Assembly: GCA_002699125.1 (NCBI GenBank)
Contig: PABI01000117.1
Location: forward strand, 1-64,000
DNA length: 64,000 nucleotides
Direction of reading: 5' to 3'
Source: Anaerolineaceae bacterium
Lineage (GTDB): Bacteria > Chloroflexota > Anaerolineae > Promineifilales > Promineifilaceae
Shown: positions 49,613 through 57,831 of the stretch, piece by piece
How the letters are laid out: each line of letters begins with the position of its first letter
Position numbering within the stretch: position 1 is the stretch's first letter
The notes under the pieces: generated by a model
Database searches by the model: none
Seen by the model: the letters and a program-made list of their open reading frames with translations, nothing else
What the model was told of the DNA's origin: nothing
Translations under genes and position numbers: made by a program

Positions 49613-50978
49613 CAGGCTGGAACAACTTCTTAAAAATCCGCGACGTGTGCTCGTGGGCATTCTCATCATTTCTGTGCTGCTGCGCGTGTTTACCGGGATT
49701 GTGTTTTACGGCAACGAAATTCAGGCACTGCCTGGTACCTTTGATGAGGTGTCGTACCACAACCTGGCGCTGCGGGTGATGGACGGGCATGGCTTTTCGT
49801 TCGGCGAACGCTGGTGGCCCGGTACGGCCGCTAACGAACCCACAGCTCACTGGTCCTATTTGTATACCGGCTATCTGATTCTCGTCTATTTTATTTTTGG
49901 TCCTTCTCCTTTGCTGGCCCGCATTTTGCAAGCGATCATTGTGGGGATTGTGATGCCCTGGCTGCTGTACCGGCTGTCATTCCGCATGTTTGCGCCAGAG
50001 GCACGCGGCGAAGGGATGTTTACCTACTCGCCAGAGGTGGCGCGGGCGCAGCGGATTGCGCTGTTGGCGGCGGCGATTGGGGCAGTGTACATCTACTTTT
50101 TTTACTACACGGCTTCGCTCATCACCGAAGGATTTTACATTACAGGGATTTTGTGGGTGTTTGATACGGCCGTAACCATCACCCAATCGCCAAAAGTAAC
50201 CACGAAACAATGGGCGCTGCTCGGTTTGGCAATGGGGATCACCGTGCTGCTGCGGCAGTTGTTCCTGCTCTTTTTGCCCTTTTTGCTGCTCTGGCTGTGG
50301 TGGGCCAAACGACCGCGCCTCACCCGCTTTATTTTGCCTGTGGCCATTGTGGTGCTGTTTGTTTTGCCCTGGACCATTCGCAACTACCGTGCTTTTGATC
50401 GCATCGTGCCGCTGAATACCAACTCCGGTTTTGCCTTCTTTTGGGGCAACCATCCCCGCTACGGCACCCAGTTCATCCCCATTTTGCCCTCCGGCGAATA
50501 TTACCGCATGATTCCCGACGAGCTGCAAGCCCAAGGCTTGAACGAAGCTGAGATGGATTCTGCACTACTTTCGGAAGCGCTGGAAATCATATTGGCCGAT
50601 CCGGGACGGTATGTATTACTTTCACTGAGCCGCATCCCTACCTACTTCATGTTTTGGCCTTCGGGCGATTCCGGCATGGTGAGCAATTTGTCCCGCGTGG
50701 GCAGCTTTGGCGTCTTTTTGCCCTTTATGCTTTACGGCCTGTTTCTCACGCTGCGCAAATCGTTTAGTTCCTGGCGAGAGGGGCTGGCTTCTCCCTTTAC
50801 GCTGCTTTACCTGTTCATGCTGGTTTACAGCGGCATTCACATTCTTACCTGGACGCTGATCCGCTACCGCATTCCGGTGGACGTGATTTTGGTCATTTTT
50901 GCCGGGTACGGACTGCTGGATTTGGCGGAACGGGTGTTGGCAAGGCGAGGGGCTGCGGGGGTAACGGCCGTTTCCTAG
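49605..50978 (+). CDS. GT39-like membrane glycosyltransferase
   Basis: ATG 49605 overlaps the previous gene by eight bases; 457 residues. It has about ten membrane segments and, in the first outer loop, GTFDEVSYHNLALRVMDGHGF, the Asp-Glu catalytic motif of the PMT/ArnT clan. Later segments include WALLGLAMGITVLLRQLFLLFLPFLLLWLWW, and the C-terminal RYRIPVDVILVIFAGYGLLDLAERVL is typical of the bacterial PMT_2 group. It should use a polyprenyl-phosphate sugar and act on the outer face. Together with the gene at 34858 it suggests that part of glycan decoration takes place after export. Confidence 0.83.
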   Translation: MPDRLEQLLKNPRRVLVGILIISVLLRVFTGIVFYGNEIQALPGTFDEVSYHNLALRVMDGHGFSFGERWWPGTAANEPTAHWSYLYTGYLILVYFIFGPSPLLARILQAIIVGIVMPWLLYRLSFRMFAPEARGEGMFTYSPEVARAQRIALLAAAIGAVYIYFFYYTASLITEGFYITGILWVFDTAVTITQSPKVTTKQWALLGLAMGITVLLRQLFLLFLPFLLLWLWWAKRPRLTRFILPVAIVVLFVLPWTIRNYRAFDRIVPLNTNSGFAFFWGNHPRYGTQFIPILPSGEYYRMIPDELQAQGLNEAEMDSALLSEALEIILADPGRYVLLSLSRIPTYFMFWPSGDSGMVSNLSRVGSFGVFLPFMLYGLFLTLRKSFSSWREGLASPFTLLYLFMLVYSGIHILTWTLIRYRIPVDVILVIFAGYGLLDLAERVLARRGAAGVTAVS

Positions 50979-51172
50979 CCCTCTCTCGTGTAAGGCTTGC
51001 GGTAAGGTTAACTCAGTACCATGCAAAGCAGACCGGAACAGTTAGATTTGTCAACTTGCAGCCGGGGATGGAGTCGCCTCTGCTGAACCGACACGAACCC
51101 TATCAACCGTAGCTGATGAAATAAAAAGGTCCCCCTAGGCCTTTCTGGTTTTGAATTGGAAAAGTGTAATTC

Positions 51173-52405
51173 ATGAATGTCTTGTTTATTGTGCCTTATG
51201 TACCCAATCTTGTGCGGACACGGCCGTATAATCTCATACGACACCTCGCCGCCAAAGGCAACCGGGTAACAGTATTAACCGTTTGGGCCAATGAACAGGA
51301 ACGCGCTGACCTGACCCCTCTGCAAGAAATTTGTGATGAAGTTATTGCCGTTCCTATGCCCTTGTGGCAATCTCTCCTTAACAGCGCCCTGGCGCTGCCC
51401 AGCCGCAAACCGCTGCAAAGCGTCTATTCCTGGAAGCCGGAACTGGTTTCTCACTTCAATGGCGATTCGCCCTATGACGTAGTTCACGTCGAGCATCTGC
51501 GTGGCTCTCGTTATGGGCTGCATTTTAGAGAAAAGAGCAGCTTGCCCGTTATTTGGGACAGCGTGGACTGCATTACCCATCTGTTTCGCCAGGCAGCCTC
51601 GCAAAGCAAGAGCCTCAAAGGGCGCTTGCGCAGTTGGCTCGATTTAGAGCGGACGGCCCGCTATGAGGGCTGGCTGCTGGACAAGTTTAATCACGTGCTG
51701 GTGACCTCCCCCGTAGATCGGGAAGCATTGCTGAGTTTAAAGCCACAGGGGAGCACGCCGGCGCCTATTTCTGTTTTGGGCAATGGGGTGGATGTGGATC
51801 ATTTTTGCCCCAATCCATTGGTCGAACGCGAGCCTGCCACCTTAGTGATTAGCGGCAAGATGAGCTACCATGCTAACGTCACCATGACGCTGCATCTGGT
51901 GCATGAAATTATGCCCCACGTCTGGCAGCGGCGCCCCGAGGCTAAACTGCTGGTGGTGGGCAAAGATCCCGCGCGCGAAATTCAGGCGCTGGCAGAAAAT
52001 TCCAATATCATCGTGACAGGTACAGTGGATGCATTGCCACCTTATTTGCAAAAGGCAACGGTTGCCGTCGCCCCCATTACCTACGGCGCAGGCATCCAGA
52101 ACAAGATTTTGGAGGCAATGGGCTGTGGTACGCCGGTGGTGACGACACCCCATGCGGTTTCTGCTTTGTGTATTGAACCAGAGCGCGATCTCTTGGTGGC
52201 TGATTCCCCGGAAAGTTATGCTAAAGCGATTCTATCCATTTTGGAGAGTCCACAGCAACAGGAGGCATTGGGGCAAAACGGCCGTCGCTACGTTGAACAA
52301 CATCATCACTGGCCCAATGTGGCTGCCCGATTAGAAACTATTTATGCTGAGGCCATTGAATCTTCATCGCGCCAATCATCACGCACTCTCAGCTTGCAGC
52401 AATGA
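51173..52405 (+). CDS. GT4 glycosyltransferase (exopolysaccharide subfamily)
   Basis: This 410-residue protein begins MNVLFIVPYVPNLVRTRPYNLI. Its blocks IWDSVDCITHLFRQAASQS, LVISGKMSYHANVTMTLHLVHEI, VTGTVDALPPYLQKATVAVAPITYGAGIQNKILEAMGCGTPVVTT and RDLLVADSPESYAKAIL match the XrtA/PEP-CTERM-associated sugar transferase subfamily. The 194 bases before it contain no obvious terminator, and the start has only a weak GGAAAAG site. The last 62 bases were not needed for the next gene: hddA starts at 52428, after its stop. Confidence 0.9.
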   Translation: MNVLFIVPYVPNLVRTRPYNLIRHLAAKGNRVTVLTVWANEQERADLTPLQEICDEVIAVPMPLWQSLLNSALALPSRKPLQSVYSWKPELVSHFNGDSPYDVVHVEHLRGSRYGLHFREKSSLPVIWDSVDCITHLFRQAASQSKSLKGRLRSWLDLERTARYEGWLLDKFNHVLVTSPVDREALLSLKPQGSTPAPISVLGNGVDVDHFCPNPLVEREPATLVISGKMSYHANVTMTLHLVHEIMPHVWQRRPEAKLLVVGKDPAREIQALAENSNIIVTGTVDALPPYLQKATVAVAPITYGAGIQNKILEAMGCGTPVVTTPHAVSALCIEPERDLLVADSPESYAKAILSILESPQQQEALGQNGRRYVEQHHHWPNVAARLETIYAEAIESSSRQSSRTLSLQQ

Positions 52406-52427
52406 CAACAATCGGAGTACAGAAATC

Positions 52428-53405
52428 ATGATTATTATTCAAACCCCATTGCGCGTGAGCTTGTTTGGCGGGGGTACCGATTTTCCATCTTACTATCTGG
52501 AACATGGTGGCTGTGTGCTTTCTTCAGCCATCGACAAATATATTTTTGTAACCATCAAAAAGCGGTTTGACGACAAGCTGCGCATTGGCTATACGCGCAC
52601 CGAAATGATCGACCGTGTTGATGAAATCAACCATGAACTCATCCGCGAGGCGATGCGCCTGACGGGCATTGAGCGGGGTGTCGAAATCACCACAATGGGT
52701 GACATTCCCGATCAAGGGTCTGGACTTGGTTCATCGAGTACCGTGACAGTGGGTGCCTTACATGCTCTTTATGCTTATAAAAAAGAGCTGGTGCTTACTG
52801 AACGCCTGGCGCAAGAAGCGTGCCGCATTGAGCGGGAAATTTTGGGCAAACCAATTGGCATCCAGGACCAATACATTGCTGCTTATGGTGGGCTGCGCTT
52901 TATGGAATTCACCACCAGCGGCGAGGTGCTGACCTACCGGCTGGAGTTAAGCGAACGCACCATGCGCCGCCTGAGCGATAATTTACTGCTCTTTTTTACC
53001 GGTGTTACCCGCAAGGCAGACACCATTCTCAAAGAGCAAAAGACCAACATTAAAGACAAGCTCACCATTTTGTCTGAGATGAAACAAATAGCCCATGTGG
53101 CCTGCGATGAAATCCAGAAAGAGAATATTGATGCGGTTGGCACACTGCTGCACGAAAGCTGGTTGTTGAAAAAGCAGCTGGCCAGCCAGATTAGCAACAG
53201 TGCCCTGGATGATATGTATGAGACGGCGCGCAAGGCCGGTGCTATTGGCGGTAAGATTTCCGGCGCTGGTGGTGGTGGCTTTTTGCTGCTGTATGTACCG
53301 CGTGGCCAGCAGGAACACGTGCGCGACGCGCTGAAAGATTTTCAGGAGTATCCCTTTACGCTGGGTCAGGATGGCAGCAAGGTCATTTTTGATTATCAAC
53401 GTTGA
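52428..53405 (+). CDS. hddA: D-glycero-D-manno-heptose 7-phosphate kinase
   Basis: ATG 52428, after CGGAG, gives 325 residues. It is a GHMP kinase: PLRVSLFGGGTDFPSYY at the N-terminus, ATP motif GSGLGSSST at residues 97-105 and C-terminal KISGAGGGGFLLLY. The GGGTDFP block and QDQYIAAYGG are specific to HddA/FKP-like sugar kinases. HddA phosphorylates D-glycero-D-manno-heptose-7-phosphate at C1 to give the 1,7-bisphosphate. It is followed by gmhA, and gmhB lies 2.6 kb away, so three successive steps of heptose activation are clustered. L-fucose kinase-like activity is the main alternative. Confidence 0.87.
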   Translation: MIIIQTPLRVSLFGGGTDFPSYYLEHGGCVLSSAIDKYIFVTIKKRFDDKLRIGYTRTEMIDRVDEINHELIREAMRLTGIERGVEITTMGDIPDQGSGLGSSSTVTVGALHALYAYKKELVLTERLAQEACRIEREILGKPIGIQDQYIAAYGGLRFMEFTTSGEVLTYRLELSERTMRRLSDNLLLFFTGVTRKADTILKEQKTNIKDKLTILSEMKQIAHVACDEIQKENIDAVGTLLHESWLLKKQLASQISNSALDDMYETARKAGAIGGKISGAGGGGFLLLYVPRGQQEHVRDALKDFQEYPFTLGQDGSKVIFDYQR

Positions 53406-53457
53406 GCATGATAATGGTCAAAAATCGTTTGTTTGATGGTAAGAATGGGGGTTTACA

Positions 53458-54048
53458 ATGAGTATTGTTGCTGAATATTTTGCAGGTCTAAAAAGTACAA
53501 TTGATATGTTGGAGGCGGCTCCGATAGAAACGGCCGTATCCACCTTGCACACCGCACGTTTAAATGAAAAACAAATATTTGTCATGGGGAATGGTGGCAG
53601 TGCTTCAACCGCCACCCATTTTGTGTGTGACCTGAACAAAAATACCCGTGCTGCTTGGTTGCCCCACTTTCGCCTGATGGGACTTACCGATAACATGGCC
53701 ATCTTTGCTGCTTACGCCAACGACGAGGGGTATGAGAACGTTTTTGTGAAGCAGTTGGCTAATTTCTTGCGTTCCGGTGATGTGGTTGTGGGCATCTCTG
53801 CCAGCGGAAATTCTGAAAATGTGCTGCGAGCCATTCAGTTTGCCAACGAGACTGGCCAAAATACAACCATTGGTTTGACCGGATTCTCCTCAGGGAAACT
53901 AGGGCCGATGGTAGATATTCATATGCATGTACCCAGCGACAACATCGAACAAGTAGAAGACCTGCATCTGGTGCTGGCTCATCTCATGACAACCGCACTA
54001 AAGCAAAAAGTGCAAGAGCTGCAACCAGCTGAGCAACTTAGCCTGTAG
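53458..54048 (+). CDS. gmhA: Sedoheptulose-7-phosphate isomerase
   Basis: This 196-residue SIS-domain protein has the sugar-phosphate loop GNGGSAS at residues 44-50 and SASGNSENV at 114-122. His54 sits in THFVCDL, where the zinc ligand lies in GmhA, and a distal LHLVLAHLM supplies a second His. The family converts sedoheptulose-7-phosphate to D-glycero-D-manno-heptose-7-phosphate, the substrate of HddA encoded just upstream. The acidic ligand that follows His in E. coli GmhA is Asp58 here. GGGGG lies eight bases before the ATG. A hairpin terminator follows. Confidence 0.87.
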   Translation: MSIVAEYFAGLKSTIDMLEAAPIETAVSTLHTARLNEKQIFVMGNGGSASTATHFVCDLNKNTRAAWLPHFRLMGLTDNMAIFAAYANDEGYENVFVKQLANFLRSGDVVVGISASGNSENVLRAIQFANETGQNTTIGLTGFSSGKLGPMVDIHMHVPSDNIEQVEDLHLVLAHLMTTALKQKVQELQPAEQLSL

Positions 54049-54116
54049 TTTTGTTGGTAAATTACCAATATAATTTTGTGTCAACACATCACAGTCACCA
54101 TTGAACACTTTTGACG

Positions 54117-54154
54117 AAGCAATATTGGGCACTTTTACTCAATATTGCTTTTGC
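54117..54154 (+). terminator. Rho-independent terminator after gmhA
   Basis: AAGCAATATTG (54117-54127) pairs with CAATATTGCTT (54140-54150), followed by TTTGCTT. The AT-rich stem with a T-rich tail lies 69 bases after the gmhA stop and separates it from the BY-kinase unit. Confidence 0.6.
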
Positions 54155-54260
54155 TTGTTGTTGTACTGTTAATTTGTGCCGAAGCATTGCACTCAGGTGC
54201 TTGATAAATAAGATATACTATTGACGGCATTTTGAAATTTAGTTGGAATAGGATTGCGCA

Positions 54261-55922
54261 ATGGAAATTGATATTAGAGAATATTTAGCTCCGTTAAGAA
54301 AGTGGTGGTGGATGATAGTGGTAACCACCCTTATAGCGGCCGTGGCCAGCTTCTTTGCTACTCGGCAGCAGGTACCGGTTTACCGTTCTTACACGCGTCT
54401 GGCCATTGGTAACTATCTAGAGTCCACTGACGTGAGCAATAATGATTTTTCAACAACTCGTCAGTTGGCCACTGCCTATGTGGAGATTGCTAACCAGCCC
54501 GGCTTTAGCCGGGATGCAGCCCAGGCGTTGGGTTTGGAATCACTCCCCAGGGATATTGATATTCGTCAGGTGAATGATACAAACTTTGTCGATATTACGG
54601 TGACGGATACAGATCCTATTCGCTCAATGGCAGTGGCAGGAGAACTGGCCCGGCAGCTTTCCTTGCGTACGCCCGCTGGACAAGAAAGTGAAGACACAGA
54701 GTTTGTCAAAGGTTTGCTCACCGATTACCAGACAAAAATCGAAGATACCCAGGAACAAATTGCTGCCAAAGAAGAGGAAATTGGTGAACTAATCAGTGCT
54801 CGCGATATTTCTGTGGCCACTGGTGAGTTGAATACCTTAGAAAACAATCTGCAAAATTTGACCCAACGGTATACGGATTTGCTTTCTTTAACCCAGGAAG
54901 GTGCCACAAACTCGGTGCAAATTGTAGACCCTGCTACAGAAGGTACGCTGGTCAATTCCAATAGTATCATTTCGGTCATTACGGCCGCTGGCATTGGTTT
55001 TGTTTTGTCTGCCTCGGCGGCTTATTTGCTTGAGTATCTGGATGATACGGTGAAGACGCCAGATCAGATCATGAAGCTGGGAGACATTCCCACACTGGCG
55101 GGCATCGCTTTTATGGATTCGGATGATGATAGCAAGTTAATCACGGTCAATGATCCCAGGTCGCCAACGTCAGAGGCGTACCGGGTGCTGCGAACGGCTA
55201 TTCAGTTCTCGGTGGTCGATAAGAAGAATTCGATCTTGTTGATGACCAGCGGCGTACCGGCAGAAGGTAAGAGTACAACCGCCGGTAATTTGGCGATTGT
55301 TCTGGCCCAAGCAGGCAACAATGTTCTGCTGCTGGATGGTGATTTAAGACGGCCGTCTCAACACGAAATCTTCAATCTGCCTAACAAACGAGGTGTGACC
55401 AGCCTGCTGCTCAAGCTCAACGTGGATGATTCCGAAATTGAAGTGCGTAATCTGGTTGAAGATACCGTGCAGCCCACCCAGGTAGAAGGGTTGCAAATTA
55501 TGGCGTGTGGTCCTATTCCTCCCAATCCTTCTGAACTGTTAGGCTCCACCAAGATGCGCCGCCTGCTGGAAGTACTGAACAATCAGTACGATTTTATCAT
55601 TGTAGACAGCCCACCTGTTTTGTCTGTGACGGATGCGGCCGTTTTGAGCGCGCTGGCCGGGACAACTCTGGTTGTTGTGCGGGCCAACAAGAGCCGTAAG
55701 GGTGAGTTTAAGCAGGTCGTAGAGCGGTTAGAAGATGTGAACGCTAATCTTGCCGGTGCCGTGCTCAACTCCTTGAAATCAGGCAGCGAAGGCCACAACT
55801 TCTACTATTATTACAAAGACCCCTACTACACCTATGGGGATGATGCCGGCAAGGATGCTGACGAGCCTAAGAGCAAGCTGCGCAAGCGCTTCCTCCGTGG
55901 CCAGGAAGCTGTGCAGTCCTAG
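54261..55922 (+). CDS. Wzz-type chain-length regulator fused to BY-kinase
   Basis: This 553-residue protein is a single-chain polysaccharide co-polymerase. The Wzz domain has TM1 (KWWWMIVVTTLIAAVASFFA, residues 14-33), an outer coiled coil (TKIEDTQEQIAAKEEEIGELI) and TM2 near residue 245. The cytoplasmic BY-kinase has Walker A SGVPAEGKSTT (Lys337), Walker A' VLLLDGDLRRP and Walker B IIVDSPP. The C-terminus has a tyrosine cluster NFYYYYKDPYYTYG for autophosphorylation. It sets chain length and controls polymer export. It has its own unit: a terminator precedes it, and a clear rho-independent terminator follows. The fusion of both parts is the proteobacterial/Chloroflexota arrangement. Confidence 0.93.
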   Translation: MEIDIREYLAPLRKWWWMIVVTTLIAAVASFFATRQQVPVYRSYTRLAIGNYLESTDVSNNDFSTTRQLATAYVEIANQPGFSRDAAQALGLESLPRDIDIRQVNDTNFVDITVTDTDPIRSMAVAGELARQLSLRTPAGQESEDTEFVKGLLTDYQTKIEDTQEQIAAKEEEIGELISARDISVATGELNTLENNLQNLTQRYTDLLSLTQEGATNSVQIVDPATEGTLVNSNSIISVITAAGIGFVLSASAAYLLEYLDDTVKTPDQIMKLGDIPTLAGIAFMDSDDDSKLITVNDPRSPTSEAYRVLRTAIQFSVVDKKNSILLMTSGVPAEGKSTTAGNLAIVLAQAGNNVLLLDGDLRRPSQHEIFNLPNKRGVTSLLLKLNVDDSEIEVRNLVEDTVQPTQVEGLQIMACGPIPPNPSELLGSTKMRRLLEVLNNQYDFIIVDSPPVLSVTDAAVLSALAGTTLVVVRANKSRKGEFKQVVERLEDVNANLAGAVLNSLKSGSEGHNFYYYYKDPYYTYGDDAGKDADEPKSKLRKRFLRGQEAVQS

Positions 55923-55948
55923 CCAAAATTTTCTAGATAAATGAACGA

Positions 55949-55983
55949 AGCCCGATGAGCAAGCAGCTCGTCGGGCTTTTTTT
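55949..55983 (+). terminator. Rho-independent terminator of the polysaccharide locus
   Basis: AGCCCGATGAGC (55949-55960) pairs with GCTCGTCGGGCT (55966-55977), followed by a run of seven to eight T. It is the best classical terminator in the window and ends the 42-kb plus-strand locus. Its T-run touches the stop of the convergent gmhB gene. Confidence 0.88.
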
Positions 55984-56554
55984 ATGGCATATCCGGGAAT
56001 AAGCGGTCAAGGGCAATGGCCAACGTGGGAAAGGTTGTGAAGGGTGGCAGCTCTTTTGCCAATGGCAGCTTTGCCTGGTCTTGGCCGCGTCCGGTAAGCA
56101 GCAAAATTGCCTGCTTTACGCCAGCAGCTTGCCCTGCCTGAATATCGGTTAGGGCATCCCCGATCATGTAGGATTGGCTGAGATCGAGATTGTGCTCCTG
56201 GGCGGCCTGAAGCAGCATACCGGGGCGGGGCTTGCGGCATGGGTCGTTGGTGCCTGGTTTGGCCGGGCAAAGGTAGCTGGCATCGATACGGCCGTTCCCC
56301 GCCCGCACCACTTCCAAAATACGATTGTTCAGGCGAACGGCCGTTTCCAGCGAGATAATCCCCCGACCCACCGCGGATTGATTGGTCACCACGATAATTT
56401 TGTATGGTACTTTTTGGATACGGGCCAGTGCCGCCAATGCCTGCGGGAAAAACTTCACATCTGCCCAACTACGTACATAGTTGGCCCGATTTTCAATAAA
56501 AACGCCGTCGCGATCCAGGAAAACGGCAGGGGATTTGCTCATATCTATATCCAT
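55982..56554 (-). CDS. gmhB: D-glycero-D-manno-heptose-1,7-bisphosphate 7-phosphatase
   Basis: This 190-residue HAD phosphatase has nucleophile Asp14 and acid/base Asp16 in FLDRDGV, VVTNQSAVGRG (motif II), RKPRPGM (motif III Lys) and YMIGDALTDIQAG (motif IV). The order and the CRKPRPGM block identify the GmhB/HisB-N family. The zinc loop is reduced: Cys96 and Cys106 remain in LCPAKPGTNDPCRKP, while the His and the third Cys of the usual four ligands are missing. It would dephosphorylate the HddA product to heptose-1-phosphate. It is convergent to the polysaccharide locus. ATG 56552-56554 is used; ATG 56542 is an alternative. Confidence 0.85.
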   Translation of the reverse strand: MDIDMSKSPAVFLDRDGVFIENRANYVRSWADVKFFPQALAALARIQKVPYKIIVVTNQSAVGRGIISLETAVRLNNRILEVVRAGNGRIDASYLCPAKPGTNDPCRKPRPGMLLQAAQEHNLDLSQSYMIGDALTDIQAGQAAGVKQAILLLTGRGQDQAKLPLAKELPPFTTFPTLAIALDRLFPDMP

Positions 56555-56657
56555 ATTATGACTTTGCTTATATCGTTACCTATATTGGCAAAGATAAATG
56601 AACATTACAATTAAGATACGCAGATAAGAATGTAAATAAAAAGAAGGATCTGATTTG

Positions 56658-57815
56658 ATGACTGTTTTAAGAAGAGACGAAGTTGCTGATCTAATCGTAA
56701 CCGGGAACGGCGACGAAGTTTGCCTTTCTTTATTTATGCCCATGGAGCGCGGGCCGGATAAAGCACAAGAAAATCGTATTCGGTTGAAGAATTTATCTAA
56801 GACAATTGAGAACAGGCTGACTGACCAGGATATTCCTAAAGAGCAAGGTGAGCAATTTCTGGACTCAGTAGAAACGTTGCTGGGGAACGGCCGTTTACCT
56901 AGCAACAGTGATGGAATGGCCCTGTTTGCCAAAGAGGATGACACCCAGGTTCACTTTCTCCCCCACAGCTTTGCTGAACGGGTCATGATTGACAACCAAT
57001 TTTATATTAAGCCTTTGCTGCCCTTGCTCACCGAAGACAGAGATTTTTATCTTTTGGCATTGAGCCAGAACGATGTTCGGCTTTATCAGGCAAATCAGGC
57101 AAAAATTGACGATATTACACCCTCCGATCTGCCACGGAGCATCGATGAGGCAATGGAATATGAAGACCCGGAAAAACGGCAGCAGTATCACACCAGCACC
57201 GATTCGCCGCAGGCCGCCAGCCAGCCGGCTTCCTTTCATACCCATCATCCCGACGAAGAAAAGAAAAGCCGCATTCGCCGCTTTTTTCAACAGGTTGATA
57301 AAAGCATATCGGATCATATTGCTACAAATGATCTGCCGCTGGTGCTGATCGGCGTAGATTATTTATTGCCAATCTACCGGGAAGTGAACTCATATAACCA
57401 CCTTCTAGAAAGGGACATTGAGGGGAATCCCGAGCGTTTGGCCGAGCATGAGTTACAGGTACAGGCGTGGGAAATCGTTCGCCACTATTTTGCACAGGCA
57501 CGGCAAGATGCCCTGGAAAAATTTAATACGATGCAAGGGAGTGACAAAGTTTCGACGGATCTGGATGAAATTGTGGCGGCGGCGCATTACGGCCGTATCG
57601 ACACTCTCTTCACCGCAGAAGACAAAGAACGCTGGGGCACATTTAATGAAAAAACAGGGCAGGTACAAAAAGCAGAGGCCGGTCAGCACGAACTGACAAA
57701 CCTGGCCAGCCGACACACCCTGCTCAATAATGGCACCGCTTACATGCTGCCCGCCACCGACATGCCTGAAGAAGCCCCGCTAGCGGCCATTTTCCGCTAT
57801 GCAGCCAGCGTATAA
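56658..57815 (+). CDS. baeRF-type (bacterial eRF1/Pelota-like) protein
   Basis: ATG 56658 follows GAAGGA, giving 385 residues. The N-terminal region (VCLSLFMPMERGPDKAQENRIRLKNLSK), the middle block DRDFYLLALSQNDVRLYQ and the C-terminal segment (AHYGRIDTLFTAEDKERWGTF) follow the baeRF3/baeRF7 families, bacterial relatives of archaeo-eukaryotic release factors. A Gly-Gly-Gln loop was not seen, so peptide release is not implied; a ribosome-linked stress role is only predicted for the group. A low-complexity linker lies near residues 170-200. It probably forms an operon with the phosphoesterase gene 16 bases downstream. Confidence 0.8.
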   Translation: MTVLRRDEVADLIVTGNGDEVCLSLFMPMERGPDKAQENRIRLKNLSKTIENRLTDQDIPKEQGEQFLDSVETLLGNGRLPSNSDGMALFAKEDDTQVHFLPHSFAERVMIDNQFYIKPLLPLLTEDRDFYLLALSQNDVRLYQANQAKIDDITPSDLPRSIDEAMEYEDPEKRQQYHTSTDSPQAASQPASFHTHHPDEEKKSRIRRFFQQVDKSISDHIATNDLPLVLIGVDYLLPIYREVNSYNHLLERDIEGNPERLAEHELQVQAWEIVRHYFAQARQDALEKFNTMQGSDKVSTDLDEIVAAAHYGRIDTLFTAEDKERWGTFNEKTGQVQKAEAGQHELTNLASRHTLLNNGTAYMLPATDMPEEAPLAAIFRYAASV

Positions 57816-57831
57816 GGAGAATTCTTAACTC

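Noticed and set aside
50979..51172. tRNA or riboswitch in the 194-base gap before the GT4 gene
   Set aside because: I could not fold a cloverleaf or find a conserved riboswitch core by eye; only weak short stems were seen.
13904..55922. Mobile genomic island carrying the polysaccharide locus
   Set aside because: No integrase, transposase, tRNA or flanking direct repeat is visible at either end; only small non-autonomous repeats occur inside.
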